Shown here: one piece after another, positions 48,610 through 59,127 of the stretch | Numbering within the stretch: position 1 is the first letter of the stretch | Layout of the letters: every line of letters begins with the position of its first letter | Source: Gigaspora rosea | Taxonomy: Eukaryota > Glomeromycota > Glomeromycetes > Diversisporales > Gigasporaceae | Length of the DNA stretch: 64,000 nucleotides | Assembly (NCBI GenBank): GCA_003550325.1 | Contig: QKWP01000066.1 | Coordinates: 168,240 to 232,239, forward strand | Reading direction: 5' to 3' | Notes under the pieces: model-generated | Told to the model about the DNA's origin: nothing | Database searches by the model: none | The model's input: the letters and a program-made list of their open reading frames with translations, nothing else | Translations under genes and position numbers: made by a program

Positions 48610-49486
48610 TTAGATGAAATAAGACGGATAAGCTCTTTGATAATTGAAGCCATGCCCAAAAAGTTGAAAATATGATCAATGCAAACCAAATAGATATGAA
48701 AAACATATGTTTGATATTATTAGAAGAGTACAAATTAGAGATTATATGAAGTTTTGAATAAGGCAGATTTTAGAGAATGGTATGAAGTATTGAATAAAAC
48801 AGAATTTAGGAAATAGCATAAGATGCATATTAGAATAGATGAGTGTTGGACTATGACCTATTATGACCTATATGACCTATATAACTAGTCATAGGTCATA
48901 TAGTCATAATAAGGGTTATATGACCGTATAACAAAAATTATTTGGTCAGCCAATAAAATAGCTAGATTAGTAGTATATATATTGAATGTATTGATGTATT
49001 ATATATCTCAATTATACATCAAATGCACTGATATATGCTACAATATACATTAATTGTATTTATATATGCTTTATAGCTTCTTAAAGAATATAATAAAGTT
49101 TGGGCTAGAATGCATCCATTGCATGTATTCAGTTCTTTTCATTATTATAATTCACAAATAGGCATAATTCTGGAGCTTATATTCTGACAGTCAAGATTAC
49201 TTTTGCAAGCATCAGTTTTTTTATTAATAATAAGTAATAGTATGTCCATATATATATACTAATGATCAAATTGATAAATTACCACAGAATTAAATAAATT
49301 TAGTATCAACAGGCATCAAAAATTTATCAATTTATCATTAGCAATTTTTCCATTGTTCTAAAATTTAGAATCAGTTGTAATAATGATATGATATTCAAAA
49401 TAAAGTTGACCAGCTTTAAAAGAGGCTGAACGAGGTGAGGCAGAAAAAAAATTGGCAAAAGCATAATTAAAATTTTTAAAAGCTTC

Positions 49487-49855
49487 CATTTTATATTTTT
49501 GGGTTTCAGATTATACAGTAGTTTGAATTATAGTTTGGGTTTCAGGTTTCAAGTTTGATTTTTAAAAAAAAAATCTGAACTAGTTTCTAATTAGAACCTT
49601 TTCGAAACTAGTTTCAGGTAGATTTTATTTCGACAGCAAGAAATCTATATTATTTTTGCTTCAAATTAATAAGAGCATTTTTGTAATTTATAGTACAAGA
49701 AAAATTTTTTTCGATAGCAAAAAATCTACATTGTTTTTGCTTCAAATTAATAAAATCATTTTTGTAATTTATATACAAGAAAAAATTTACTATCACATAG
49801 ATTATCTTGTAAAACAAATCTTGATTTTGTAATCATTATGTAGTACTAAGGTCTA
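49487..49855. other. Copy-2-specific replacement stretch
   Basis: No match to copy 1 at this position. It contains a stretch around TGCTTCAAATTAATAA twice (near 49658 and 49739), after GGGTTTCAGATTATACAG. No clear element ends. Confidence 0.4.
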
Positions 49856-49860
49856 GAACT

Positions 49861-50267
49861 TTTATTGCTATTTGGAAAAAGGTGTGACCCATAATTTTGT
49901 GATGATACAGGGAGACTTTTAAATAGAGAATCTAATAAGTGTATTTATGTAATCATACTTGAAATCAGTAACCTAATCAGAAATTCACTAAATTATATAT
50001 CTATCTTATTTTTGTTCACATTGATTGTTAGGATACCTCTACTATATTGTTAGCCATTATATAGTGAGAGAATAAGAGAAATTGAAAAGAAAATATACAA
50101 TTTTATTTATTGCAAAAAACAACATAAAATATAATTAAAAATAATGATTTAATATAATTTTTATATACTACTGATTTCAAGTATGATTCTCAATTAAATT
50201 CTCTTATTAAAATTTTTCTGCATCATCACGAAATCATGGGTCACACCTTTTTGCAAACAGCAATAAT
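49861..50267. mobile_element. TIR element, TTATTGCTGTTTGCAAAAAGG ends (copy 2)
   Basis: Orthologue of 18676-19222 without the nested hairpin. The right end (a region around GGGTCACACCTTTTTGCAAA) mirrors the left end. Confidence 0.7.
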
Positions 50268-50539
50268 TTAATAATATAATAAATTTGCTTATAAATTTTG
50301 TTTACAACAATTCTTGACAAAAATATCTAATTGTTTATTTAAAAAGTATAAAAAATTCATACAAAATATTATAAATATCAAGATTATATCTGAATAACTT
50401 CATCCCCACTACCACATAATTTTATAAAAGTCTATTCTTTATCTGTATATAAATAAAAATAAACCTTTTAAACACAATTTTAAATTATCATCATATAATA
50501 CTAAATAGTATTCTTGCCTTGTTATTTTGTATCTATAAA

Positions 50540-53450
50540 AATTAAATCTGAACCTAAAAATAAAAGTGCTTTTTAAGAAAATACAAATAATATTTCAAGA
50601 CTCTATTTAGCTAAATCATCATCAGCAGGATGTGTTTCACAATTTGCAAAATTAAAATCACTATTCCATTCTGATAATATAAAAATTTGATTATCTTGAT
50701 TATCGAATTGGTTTTTTTAAATTTCTAGATTTATCCATTCTTGAATTAATAGATCCTATCTTTGTTCTTCTTCTTCAATTATTACTTTATTATTATCATA
50801 AGAATTTATTTCATTGCTATCTTCATCACTAACTTGATAAATTTTATCATCATCTGGTTCAAGTTCTTTATCTTTATTATTAGGAATTGGTGCAGCTATA
50901 TAAAGCCATTGCATTTCTCATTTATATTTCTGGTTTCTTTTATTTTATGAGTATATAAAATGTTACTTCTAATTTGACTCATTGCAAAAACTTTTTTTCT
51001 ATTTATATAAATAAAAAAAAATTATAAAATTAAAGTTCAGTTTAATATTTACATACCTCTAGCCTACTTCATTGATTAGTATGCAATAACCCCATGAATG
51101 ACCATAACCATTCCACAGAAGCTGAATTAATACAGATACCAAACTTGTGCTAATTTGGGGCCTATACCACTAGTTGATTTCCAAAAATCTATTAAATTTC
51201 TTTAAAATGCTTAAAAGAATCTATATTATATAAATCTATTTCTCATTTACAATTAATTAATTCTGCTAAAATTGAAATTGGTTTAGATTCAAACCAAGAT
51301 TCATAATAACATTTTATTCATTGCCCAATATAGGTCCATGAAATATCCCTAACCGATTTATGAAATTGTAATAATTTATAAGCAGGATGTAATACAATTG
51401 CAAAAATTAGTAATAGTTGTTCCCATTTTTGCTAACGAGATTCTATATGTGTAACTATTTTTGATCCAAATTCTAAATTTAAATAATTACTAAATAATTT
51501 TATTGCATATGCAAAACAATGAAGAATTTCATAAAAACAAGCTGTATCTTTTTGTTATTTATTAAGAAATCCACAAAGTGGATATAATATATCTTGAAGC
51601 TCAAATAATACAGTCCAAAATTCTAAATTACTGATAATATCTGCAATATCATTAGGTAATTTTTGAGCACTACCTCAAGTAACTGATTTGTTATTAGCTA
51701 GTTAATTTGGAATACTATTTGTTCTAACTATATTTGTATAATAGTTGTTAATTTTTGCTGAAATAAATTTAAGTGCAGCTTGTGATTTTAGTATTAAAAA
51801 AAAACAAAACTAATAAGAATTCTATCATGTATTTTCTGGCTTAATTAATTAAAGTGCCAGTTTTTTTATATATTCATATTTGTTCATTTTGAAGATTTCC
51901 TGTAAAAAAAATTGATTTATTAAAAAAACTAACAAAACAAATAGTTTTTTTTGATACTTTTTATATAATTCTGATTCTTTAAAAATTTTTCCAAAAAGCA
52001 AATTCATTTGATGGGCCATGCAAGGTAAAAATATTTTTGATATATATTTTTTTCGCAAATATTGTCATACAGCTGCAAATTCTTCTGCAGAATTAGAAAT
52101 AAATGCTTTTATATTTATACTTTCAGAATTAGCTTCAGTAATTAAGTTTTCAATATGACTAATAACATTTATAGTTTTAGCTCGTTTAATACTTATATCA
52201 TATGCATTCCATATTAATGGCCACCCTAATGTAGTTATAAATACTACCCCATATATACTCATGTCTTATATTTGTCCATCCATCAAATGTTGCAGTTACT
52301 TCATCTATATCACTACTTGCTACTTTAGTAATATCTTCACTAAATAATTTTGTGCTTTCTATTAGCACTTTATTGCTTATAACTTTTCTTTTGGGCAATT
52401 CAAGTCCTGGTGCAACAAACTGAAATACTGCTAACGTTTCTTCATTTTCAACAAATATAAAAGGTAATACATTTGAAACAATCATTCGAAGAATAAGGTT
52501 TTCAAAATGCAATTTATCATTTAATGACATAGAATGACAAAGAAATTTAGTAATTGGTTGATTCAAATTTGATACTGAAGCATCTGAACATAAAATTTTA
52601 GAAGTTGTAGATAATTTTTTACATTTTAAAGTTGGTACAGGTATGTTACTATTAGGGGCATCTAGAAATAACATTATACAAGAGGGTTAAATAAACAACA
52701 ACATTTTTCTCAATAAGTAGGTGGATCAAAAAAATATAACATAATTTTTTTAGAAAACATTGTCTAAAAATTGAACCAGTAGTCCAAATTTAATGATTTT
52801 GGTACCATTAGATTCATTTCGATGAAATGAGTCGAATGGTATTAATTGCATTTTATTGGATCACTGGATCAAAAGTTATTCACCAAATACTATTGGTTAT
52901 TATGTTTTCTTATAAAATTACTATAAAATCAATAGTTTTGTATGAATAACTATTGATCCAGTGATCCAAATGAAATGATTTTGGTTTCATTAGATTCGTC
53001 TCACTGAGACGAATCGAATGGTACCTAAACCATCCAAATCTGATCACTGTGCCACAATATATTCAAATTTTTGTAAAATTTTATATATAAACATATGGAT
53101 TTTGAAATTTTTTTTATATAGTAGGGGGTCAAGCACTACTATAAGGGGTACATAATGTTATTTATGGATGCCCTCTTATCATTATCTGTACAAAAAAATT
53201 ATCAAATTATATTATAACATTATATATATATAATTTTAAATATATTATCTGTATCTTGTTTTTTGTTTTTATTCTCGAATACTAGTAATGCTAAAATTCA
53301 GTCAATTTCTTCAGCAGAGTTAGCTTCAAGAAAATTTGCATATTTTGATAAATGATTTTGATATAATCGTTTATGATTTGAAGTACAACACTCAGGTTTA
53401 ATCTTAGTTGCCTCTAAACTTCTATTTTTAGCTATATGCTAATTGCATAC
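50540..53450 (-). pseudogene. hAT/DUF659 transposase, decayed (copy 2)
   Basis: Reads leftwards from a zinc finger (CCTSNHKRLYQNHLSKYA, near 53390). After a MITE insertion the longest open piece, 52198-52674, contains LPFIFVENEETLAVFQF and VTATFDGWTN, as in DUF659 hAT transposases. It continues in another frame as GWPLIWNAYDISIKRA and ISNSAEEFAAV, then LRKKYISKIFLPCMAHQMNL (51849-52262). C-terminal fragments reach about 50730. The order and motifs are those of a cut-and-paste hAT transposase, but frameshifts, stops and the 521-bp MITE at 52655 disable it. Confidence 0.75.
52655..53175. mobile_element. 521-bp MITE, TTA duplication, copy 2 site
   Basis: Same family as 22048-22557 (ends GGGGCATCTAGAAATAAC and GTTATTTATGGATGCCC) but at a different position. 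TTA flanks both sides (52652-52654 and 53176-53178). Copy 1 shows the empty site (CTATTATCATTATCTG near 21580). It splits the DUF659 pseudogene. Confidence 0.85.
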
Positions 53451-53874
53451 AGCAAGTGCATTAGTAGGATTGTTTGGATTCTTTAGTAAGATAAAATAGT
53501 GTTGAAAATTGTGTTTTGATATTATTAATCAAACATTTTTTATAAATTTTTTAAGTTTTTTAATTATTAATTTATAATTCATACAAGTCCAAAAGGTTTA
53601 TTTTTATAGAAAAGTTTTATTTTACCTTTGACAATTTCAATTATAATTTAGTTATTCTGTTCATACAAAGAAATAGGACAATAATGCTTAACAGATAAAC
53701 AATATATAAGCATTAATATATTGTTTATAGGTTAAGTGTTAAGTAATAGAGTGCTCAGACTTATACAATTTCAGAAATTTGTTATTGTTTAATAAACAAT
53801 AAAATGTTAGTGAAATTGCAAATTTTGGATACTTAGCCAAGCATTACTTTCTTTATGCACTTAAAAATCATATT

Positions 53875-54004
53875 ACAGGTTAATTCAGACAGATTCAAGC
53901 CCAAGTACCATTATGTGTTTCTTATATTTATTGATTCAATAGTTTATTCAAATCAATAAACACAAACTGGTACTCAGGCTTAAATTTGTCTGAATTAGCC
54001 TGAT
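53875..54004. repeat. Hairpin MITE (copy 2 orthologue)
   Basis: Counterpart of 22795-22927 with the same GCCCAAGTACCA/TGGTACTCAGGC meeting point. The arms have picked up mismatches. Confidence 0.75.
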
Positions 54005-54089
54005 CAGAAATGTTAAAATGTTATTTTCAATTCAGGAAAATTAAAAACATTAATTATCTGTGGTGATCTTTAAATTATCAAATAAGTGC

Positions 54090-54300
54090 AGAATCTTGTT
54101 TAAAAAATAGCAAAAATCTTCAAAATTTAGATTTTTGTAGTTCTTCGCAGATTTTTTGCCAAAAATCTAAGCAAATTTTTAAAAAAATAATCTTCGCAAA
54201 TTCTTGTTTAAAAAATTGCAAAGATCTTCAAAATTTAGATTTTTGCAGTTCTTTGCAGATTTTTTATCAAAAATCTGTACAAATTTTTAAAAAGTATAAT
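54090..54300. repeat. Two tandem 110-bp units
   Basis: The unit around TCTTCAAAATTTAGATTTTT plus AGATTTTTTGCCAAAAATCT occurs at 54090-54195 and again at 54203-54300. Each unit contains its own short inverted repeat (AGATTTTT...AAAAATCT). Non-coding. Confidence 0.7.
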
Positions 54301-54305
54301 TTTCA

Positions 54306-54338
54306 CAGATTATAATAGGCGCTGTCTATTATAATCTG
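54306..54338. repeat. Perfect 13-bp stem hairpin
   Basis: CAGATTATAATAG, a 7-base loop, then CTATTATAATCTG. It directly follows the tandem units. Function unknown. Confidence 0.7.
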
Positions 54339-54639
54339 CGATAATTTCCAAAATTATAATAAGGTACTTACCTGCTGGTAAGAACATAAGGAGAAGACAA
54401 ACAAGCAAATAAATAAACATGTTTATATGTTTTTTTATTCTTTTTTTTTTTGGTTTAATTTTATCAGTTTTTTTCATTTTTGTTTTTTAATTTTATCATT
54501 TTTTTTAATTAATATTTTTTAATTTTTTTTTACATTTTAATTTTTTTTAATTTTTTTACATTTTAATTATTTTATTATTATTTTTTTTATAATTTTTTAT
54601 TTTTTTAAAAAAAAAGTTGAAATAAATATAGTGAGATAG
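54339..54639. other. T-rich low-complexity DNA, no gene
   Basis: Long T runs from 54420 to 54610. Nothing else was seen. Confidence 0.6.
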
Positions 54640-55397
54640 TAAAGGTCTGATTTGTTCAAAAAATAATTATTTGAATATTCATTTGTTCAGTATTTTTTTA
54701 TTCGAATATTGTTCAAAAATTTTGAAAATATTTAATGAATATTCACTAAATATTCATTGAATATTAAATATATTTCAATTTTAAAAAATTATATAATATC
54801 TCACTTAAATTAGCCAATAAAATTGCAAATAAATTATTAAAAATAAAATAAAATTATAAAATCATATATAAATATATGTATATATATATTAATAAATATT
54901 CAATGAATATATTCAGTAAAATTTTAAAGGTAGGGTGAACGTAAATCATTTTTAATAGTGATCATGTTGTGATCATATAAAATCACCAATTACGATAGTA
55001 AACAACATAGATTCAACCAATCCGAATTAATTATTTTTGTGAAACTAAGGAAAATTTGAGCTGACTTAGGAAAACTTTACAACATATTGAAGTATAATTT
55101 TTTCAAATACTATATTTATTAAAATTTTACTATTATAAAGAGTATTTTGTACTACATATTATAAAATTTTTGGCTAAATTAATAACAACCGTAAAAAGTT
55201 TTATTTGTAGCACATTTTTATTTTCTATATAAATCTCATTGTACCACTAAAATCATATAATAAATGATCTATGTTCACCCTACCCTTAAATATTCAAATA
55301 TTCATTCAGAATATTTATTCAGTATAAAATTATATATTTGAATATTCGAATATTTAGCGAATATTTTGTAAATAGTATTCATCAAGTCAGACCTCTA
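54640..55397. mobile_element. Non-autonomous hAT-like element with GAATATTC arrays
   Basis: Inverted ends TAAAGGTCTGATTTG and complement of TAGAGGTCTGACTTG fit YARNG. Both subterminal regions are full of GAATATTC / ATTCGAATATT words. No 8-bp duplication was seen. A TTAA-flanked MITE is nested inside. Confidence 0.6.
54928..55285. mobile_element. piggyBac-like MITE, TTAA flanks
   Basis: Ends AGGTAGGGTGAAC and GTTCACCCTACCC are inverted, and TTAA stands on both sides (54924-54927 and 55286-55289), the piggyBac target. The TIR extends to AAATCATTT/AAATGATC. 358 bp, no frame. Confidence 0.7.
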
Positions 55398-55463
55398 GGG
55401 AATAAAAAGTAAATTTCTGATTACTCTGTTAATAAAAAATAATCAGAATTTACTTTTATTCCC
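55398..55463. repeat. 66-bp hairpin
   Basis: GGGAATAAAAAGTAAATT through CTGATTA pairs with TAATCAG through AATTTACTTTTATTCCC with one slip. It abuts the right end of the hAT-like element. Confidence 0.7.
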
Positions 55464-55569
55464 ATATATGCACATATGCATGTACACTACTTTTTTTGTT
55501 AAATTTTAAATTTTTTTATTTTATTTTATATTTTTTATTTTATTAACGTTATTAAACTTTTTATTATAT

Positions 55570-55775
55570 TTTTTTATTTAATAAATTTTTCTTTTTAAAT
55601 TTTTATTTTTTTTTATTTAAATTTTTATTTTTTTTAAAATTATTTTTTTTATTTAAATTTTTATTTTTTTTTATTTAAATTTTTATCTTTTTTTTATTTA
55701 AATTTTTATTTTTTTTATTTAAATTTTTATCTTTTTTTTATTTAAATTTTTATTTTTTTTTATTTAAATTTTTAT
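55570..55775. repeat. T-rich minisatellite TTTATTTAAATTTTTATTTT
   Basis: Tandem units of about 21-25 bp. The same repeat returns at 56040-56100, 56940-57020 and 58020-58145. Open frames across it (YFFYLNF repeats) are artefacts. Confidence 0.85.
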
Positions 55776-56077
55776 NACTTCTCAGGTTGTGGTGAGTGAT
55801 AAACTCTAAGCTTGTCGGCAGGTAGTCTATGAACTTTACCTCTAAACAACAAGTGCCGGTTTTGTAGTGAGTGACAAACTCTGAAGCTATTAGCAAATAC
55901 TTAGTTAACTGTATCTCTAAATAACAGCTGCTGGGTTGCATGTATTCAAATAGTTTTTCTACTGTTTCTTTGAGACTTTACTTCTGAAGTGTTAGTGTAT
56001 TTGTTGGTACAGGTGATCGGTGGATAGAGTTGCAAAAGATCCATATTTTTATTTTTTTTTATTTAAATTTTTATTTT
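55776..56077. repeat. Exact 300-bp duplicate next to an N
   Basis: 55777-56077 appears identical to 56676-56976 (899 bp downstream). The only ambiguous base in the window, N at 55776, is at the junction between the T-rich minisatellite and this copy. The first copy carries only the N-terminal 55 codons of the frame described at 56346. A local assembly error is likely, a very recent duplication possible. Confidence 0.8.
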
Positions 56078-56345
56078 TTTTATTTTATTTATTTTTTTCG
56101 TTTTATAACCATTAGTCTAATATTATTACATGCAGAAGAGAATAATATATACAACTACGAGAAGGGAGAGAATTGGACTTCATGATGGGTTTCTGCTACC
56201 AATCAATCTTTATCTTGGGCCCAAAGTTAGCTGGACAAAGTTATTTTGTAATAACCTGTCAGACTTACGAAATAAAAATTGTTAACATCAATAACCTTGT
56301 CCTATCTAAAATGGCCCAGGTCGCAGTATGTTAAACGAAAGGCAG

Positions 56346-56840
56346 TCATATAAACCGGACTGCCTGAGACAGAAATTCTAGATCTTCATCCAGTGGTTTT
56401 CCCATAAGTCTCACACGTGCACGTCCAAATACGTTACTTGTTTCCAAACTACTCGTGACGATTGTCTCCAATAAGATAAGTATCTTTCCTTTTTGGAAGC
56501 AGTAAACACTGCAGATCTTTTGGAGGGGGTAAGCCAAATCGCCCACTTTTACCAAATCACCCACTTTTTGAAAATTCTCCACGAAACAACGACACCAGAG
56601 CAAGTTCGCCTGTAGCCTTAGTAAAGATAGTGGTTCCTCTCGTATAGTCCAAAATCCATCAGAGAGCCACCAAAGACTTCTCAGGTTGTGGTGAGTGATA
56701 AACTCTAAGCTTGTCGGCAGGTAGTCTATGAACTTTACCTCTAAACAACAAGTGCCGGTTTTGTAGTGAGTGACAAACTCTGAAGCTATTAGCAAATACT
56801 TAGTTAACTGTATCTCTAAATAACAGCTGCTGGGTTGCAT
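56346..56840 (-). CDS. Unrecognised 164-codon reading frame
   Basis: The longest unexplained frame in this part, in DNA clearly richer in GC than its surroundings. It starts MQPSSCYLEIQLTKYLL and ends DEDLEFLSQAVRFI. It has two similar internal stretches (CCYLEIQLTKYLLIASEFVTHY-like and CCLEVKFIDYLPTSLEFITHH-like, residues 5-29 and 31-53; quoted only in part), suggesting an internal duplication, then a less patterned part with VGDLVKVGDLAYPLQ. No signal peptide or membrane segment is obvious. I recognise no family. It may be an exon of a larger gene, a transposon-borne frame, or chance. The first 55 codons recur exactly at 55777-55941. Confidence 0.35.
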   Translation of the reverse strand: MQPSSCYLEIQLTKYLLIASEFVTHYKTGTCCLEVKFIDYLPTSLEFITHHNLRSLWWLSDGFWTIREEPLSLLRLQANLLWCRCFVENFQKVGDLVKVGDLAYPLQKICSVYCFQKGKILILLETIVTSSLETSNVFGRARVRLMGKPLDEDLEFLSQAVRFI

Positions 56841-56976
56841 GTATTCAAATAGTTTTTCTACTGTTTCTTTGAGACTTTACTTCTGAAGTGTTAGTGTATT
56901 TGTTGGTACAGGTGATCGGTGGATAGAGTTGCAAAAGATCCATATTTTTATTTTTTTTTATTTAAATTTTTATTTT
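56676..56976. repeat. Second copy of the exact 300-bp duplicate
   Basis: Partner of 55777-56077. Identity ends in the T-rich repeat on the right, where the two copies continue with different repeat lengths. Confidence 0.8.
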
Positions 56977-57139
56977 TTTTATTTAAATTTTTTTTTTATT
57001 TAAATTTTTATTTTTTTTTGAATTATTATTAATATCATCCAGAATGGTTTTACTAATTACTATTCCATGATTATTATATATAACCGATGTCAATTGTTAA
57101 ATATTAGTGATAATTAATTGTTTTTTTTTTAGTTTACTT

Positions 57140-57730
57140 ATGTCTACTTTATTTCTAAATAACAGCTAGTGAAGTTGTTATTGAAGCCTTTGGCATTGGA
57201 ATCATCATAGAAGTTGTCATCAAAGCCTATAGATTTCGTGTTATTGGTATTGTAGTCAGTAGTGATTGTAATTTCACCATAGTTTTTACTTTTGTTAGTG
57301 CTTTTGATTTTGCTATGGTTTTTATGCTTGTAATTTCACTATGGCTTTTAATATCATTGGAGGTTGTAATTTTGTTGTAGTTTTTGATGTGCTTGTGATT
57401 TTACCATAGCTCTAGTGTCGTTGAGATTTGTGATTTCGCTGTGTCATTAGTACTTGTAGATTCAACATAGCTTTTTTCGTCATTGGTGCCTGCAATTTCA
57501 ACTTGGCTCAAGTGCATTAGTACTTGTAATTTTGCTGTGATTTGGTGCTTGTGGTTTCTTCATAGCTCTTTTCATCGTTGGTGCTTGTGATTTCATATTG
57601 TTTTCACCATTGTAGTTTTTGGTATTGTTTATGTTTGTAATTTCGCTATGACTTTCTATATCGTAGGTTCTTGTAATTTCGCTATAGTTATTTGTGTTAT
57701 TGGTTCTTGGTTTTACTATAGATTAGTGAT
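57140..57730. repeat. Degenerate minisatellite of GTGCTTGTAATTTCGCTATGG type
   Basis: Units of roughly 45-55 bp combining TTGTAATTTCACCATAG, TTTTAGTGTC and ATTGGTGC words. No frame persists. Confidence 0.65.
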
Positions 57731-58242
57731 GTATTTTTGAAATTTTGATGCACATTGATGATTCAAATGTATTTGCGCAATATAGGTAACTTAATAAAAT
57801 AAACTACTTTAATCTAATAATCATGAGACCTAAAGATTAGAGTTAGGATCAGTTTCATTATGTTGAGTTTTGGGAGGGAGATTTGATTATATAGTACTAA
57901 ACACATATATACATATGATTATATACTAGTATAATAAATTTAAATTAAATCGATCTTTTATTGATCGATATAAAATTATGTAACCTAGATGATTTTTAGT
58001 GAAATTATCCAGAATGGTAGTTAGAATTGTTATTTTTTATTTTAATTTTTATTTTTTTTATTTAAATTTTTATTTTTTTTATTTAAATTTTTGTTTTTTT
58101 TATTTAAATTTTTATTTTTTTTATTTAAATTTTTATTTTTTTTATTCTGTATTTACTTTTTTTATTTTTTATTTTTTATTTCTTTTATTCCATATTTTAC
58201 TTTTTTTATTTTAATTTTATTTTTTTCTTATTTTTATTTTAT
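57731..58242. other. Low-complexity DNA, no gene
   Basis: Plain AT-rich DNA with a short GTTAGGATCAG word near 57842, then T-rich repeats from 58020. Confidence 0.6.
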
Positions 58243-58390
58243 TTATTATAATTATTTTAATTTTTTTTAATATTTTTTTATTTAATTTTTTTACAAATTG
58301 TTTTTTTTATTTTTTATTAAAATTTTTTTATTATATTATTTATTTTAATTAATTTTGACTTTTATAAATTATTTATTTATTTTTTTAATT
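58243..58390. repeat. T-rich direct repeat left of the MULE
   Basis: About 150 bp (including TTTTTTTACAAATTG and TTAATTTTGACTTTTATAAA) recur almost unchanged immediately right of the element at 62701-62850. Either the element landed at the joint of a tandem pair, or the flank was duplicated during insertion. Confidence 0.75.
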
Positions 58391-58620
58391 TTTTTTTAGG
58401 AAATTACTAATTTACACTACAGGTAATAATTACCTATTATTATAATATATATATTTACTATATATATTATTTGTTATACAAAATACAATCTATATACTAA
58501 ATTAATCCAAGTTACACAAATGCTATACATGTAGATAAACAAAAATCACGTGCTATTTTGACAATCAAATAAGAAAATATAAAAAATGGTAGCCAGCCTA
58601 TATTAGCTTATACACAAACA

Positions 58621-58650
58621 TCCTAACCCTAACCCTAACCCTAACTCTAA
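58621..58650. repeat. Internal telomere-type CCCTAA tract
   Basis: Four to five CCTAA/CCCTAA units, followed by degenerate ones near 58683-58700. It lies inside the MULE, about 220 bp from its left end, not at a chromosome end. Confidence 0.8.
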
Positions 58651-59127
58651 TTTAATTCTACAGTGCTTTATATATCGGATACCTAATCCTATCCCTAACT
58701 TAATTTAATTCTACACTGCATTATATATCGAATGCTATACTCTGTAATCAACTATATAAATCTTTAAACTGATGCGTATCTTTGGTGTATCTTATATATT
58801 ACTAACATCTAATTTTATACTTACTGGTACTCTACAAGGAATCCAAATTATTTGCTCAATCAAATTAATTTAGCATATCATATGAACAAGCTTCTTAACA
58901 ATCAATATAAAGCGATAATTATAGCTTAATTGAAAGTGATTCATCTATTTAATAATGATAACAATAGCTTTAAATTAGAATATACTTACTAGCTAACTCA
59001 AATTAGTTATTTAATTAAAAATTCATGGGTTCAAGTATATAAATTTAAAATTCTCACAATTTAAGCAATAACATGCATACATTGGATACATTTTATATAA
59101 TAACTACATTTTTATCTATATTTAACA

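Larger units (their letters stand above)
37969..54034. repeat. Segmental duplication, copy 2
   Basis: Direct repeat of 4273-22956. Copy-2-only segments are 38629-39124, 42286-42601, 45097-45342, part of 49487-49855 and 52655-53175. This copy holds the only intact BTB-BACK-TLDc gene of the window. Confidence 0.9.

Noticed and set aside
4273..54034. The whole 16-kb duplicon as one giant transposon with cargo genes
   Set aside because: Its two ends are not inverted copies of each other and no target duplication is visible, so segmental duplication is the simpler view.
57999..58214. Frame of YFFYLNF repeats
   Set aside because: Product of the TTTATTTAAATTTTTATTTT minisatellite.
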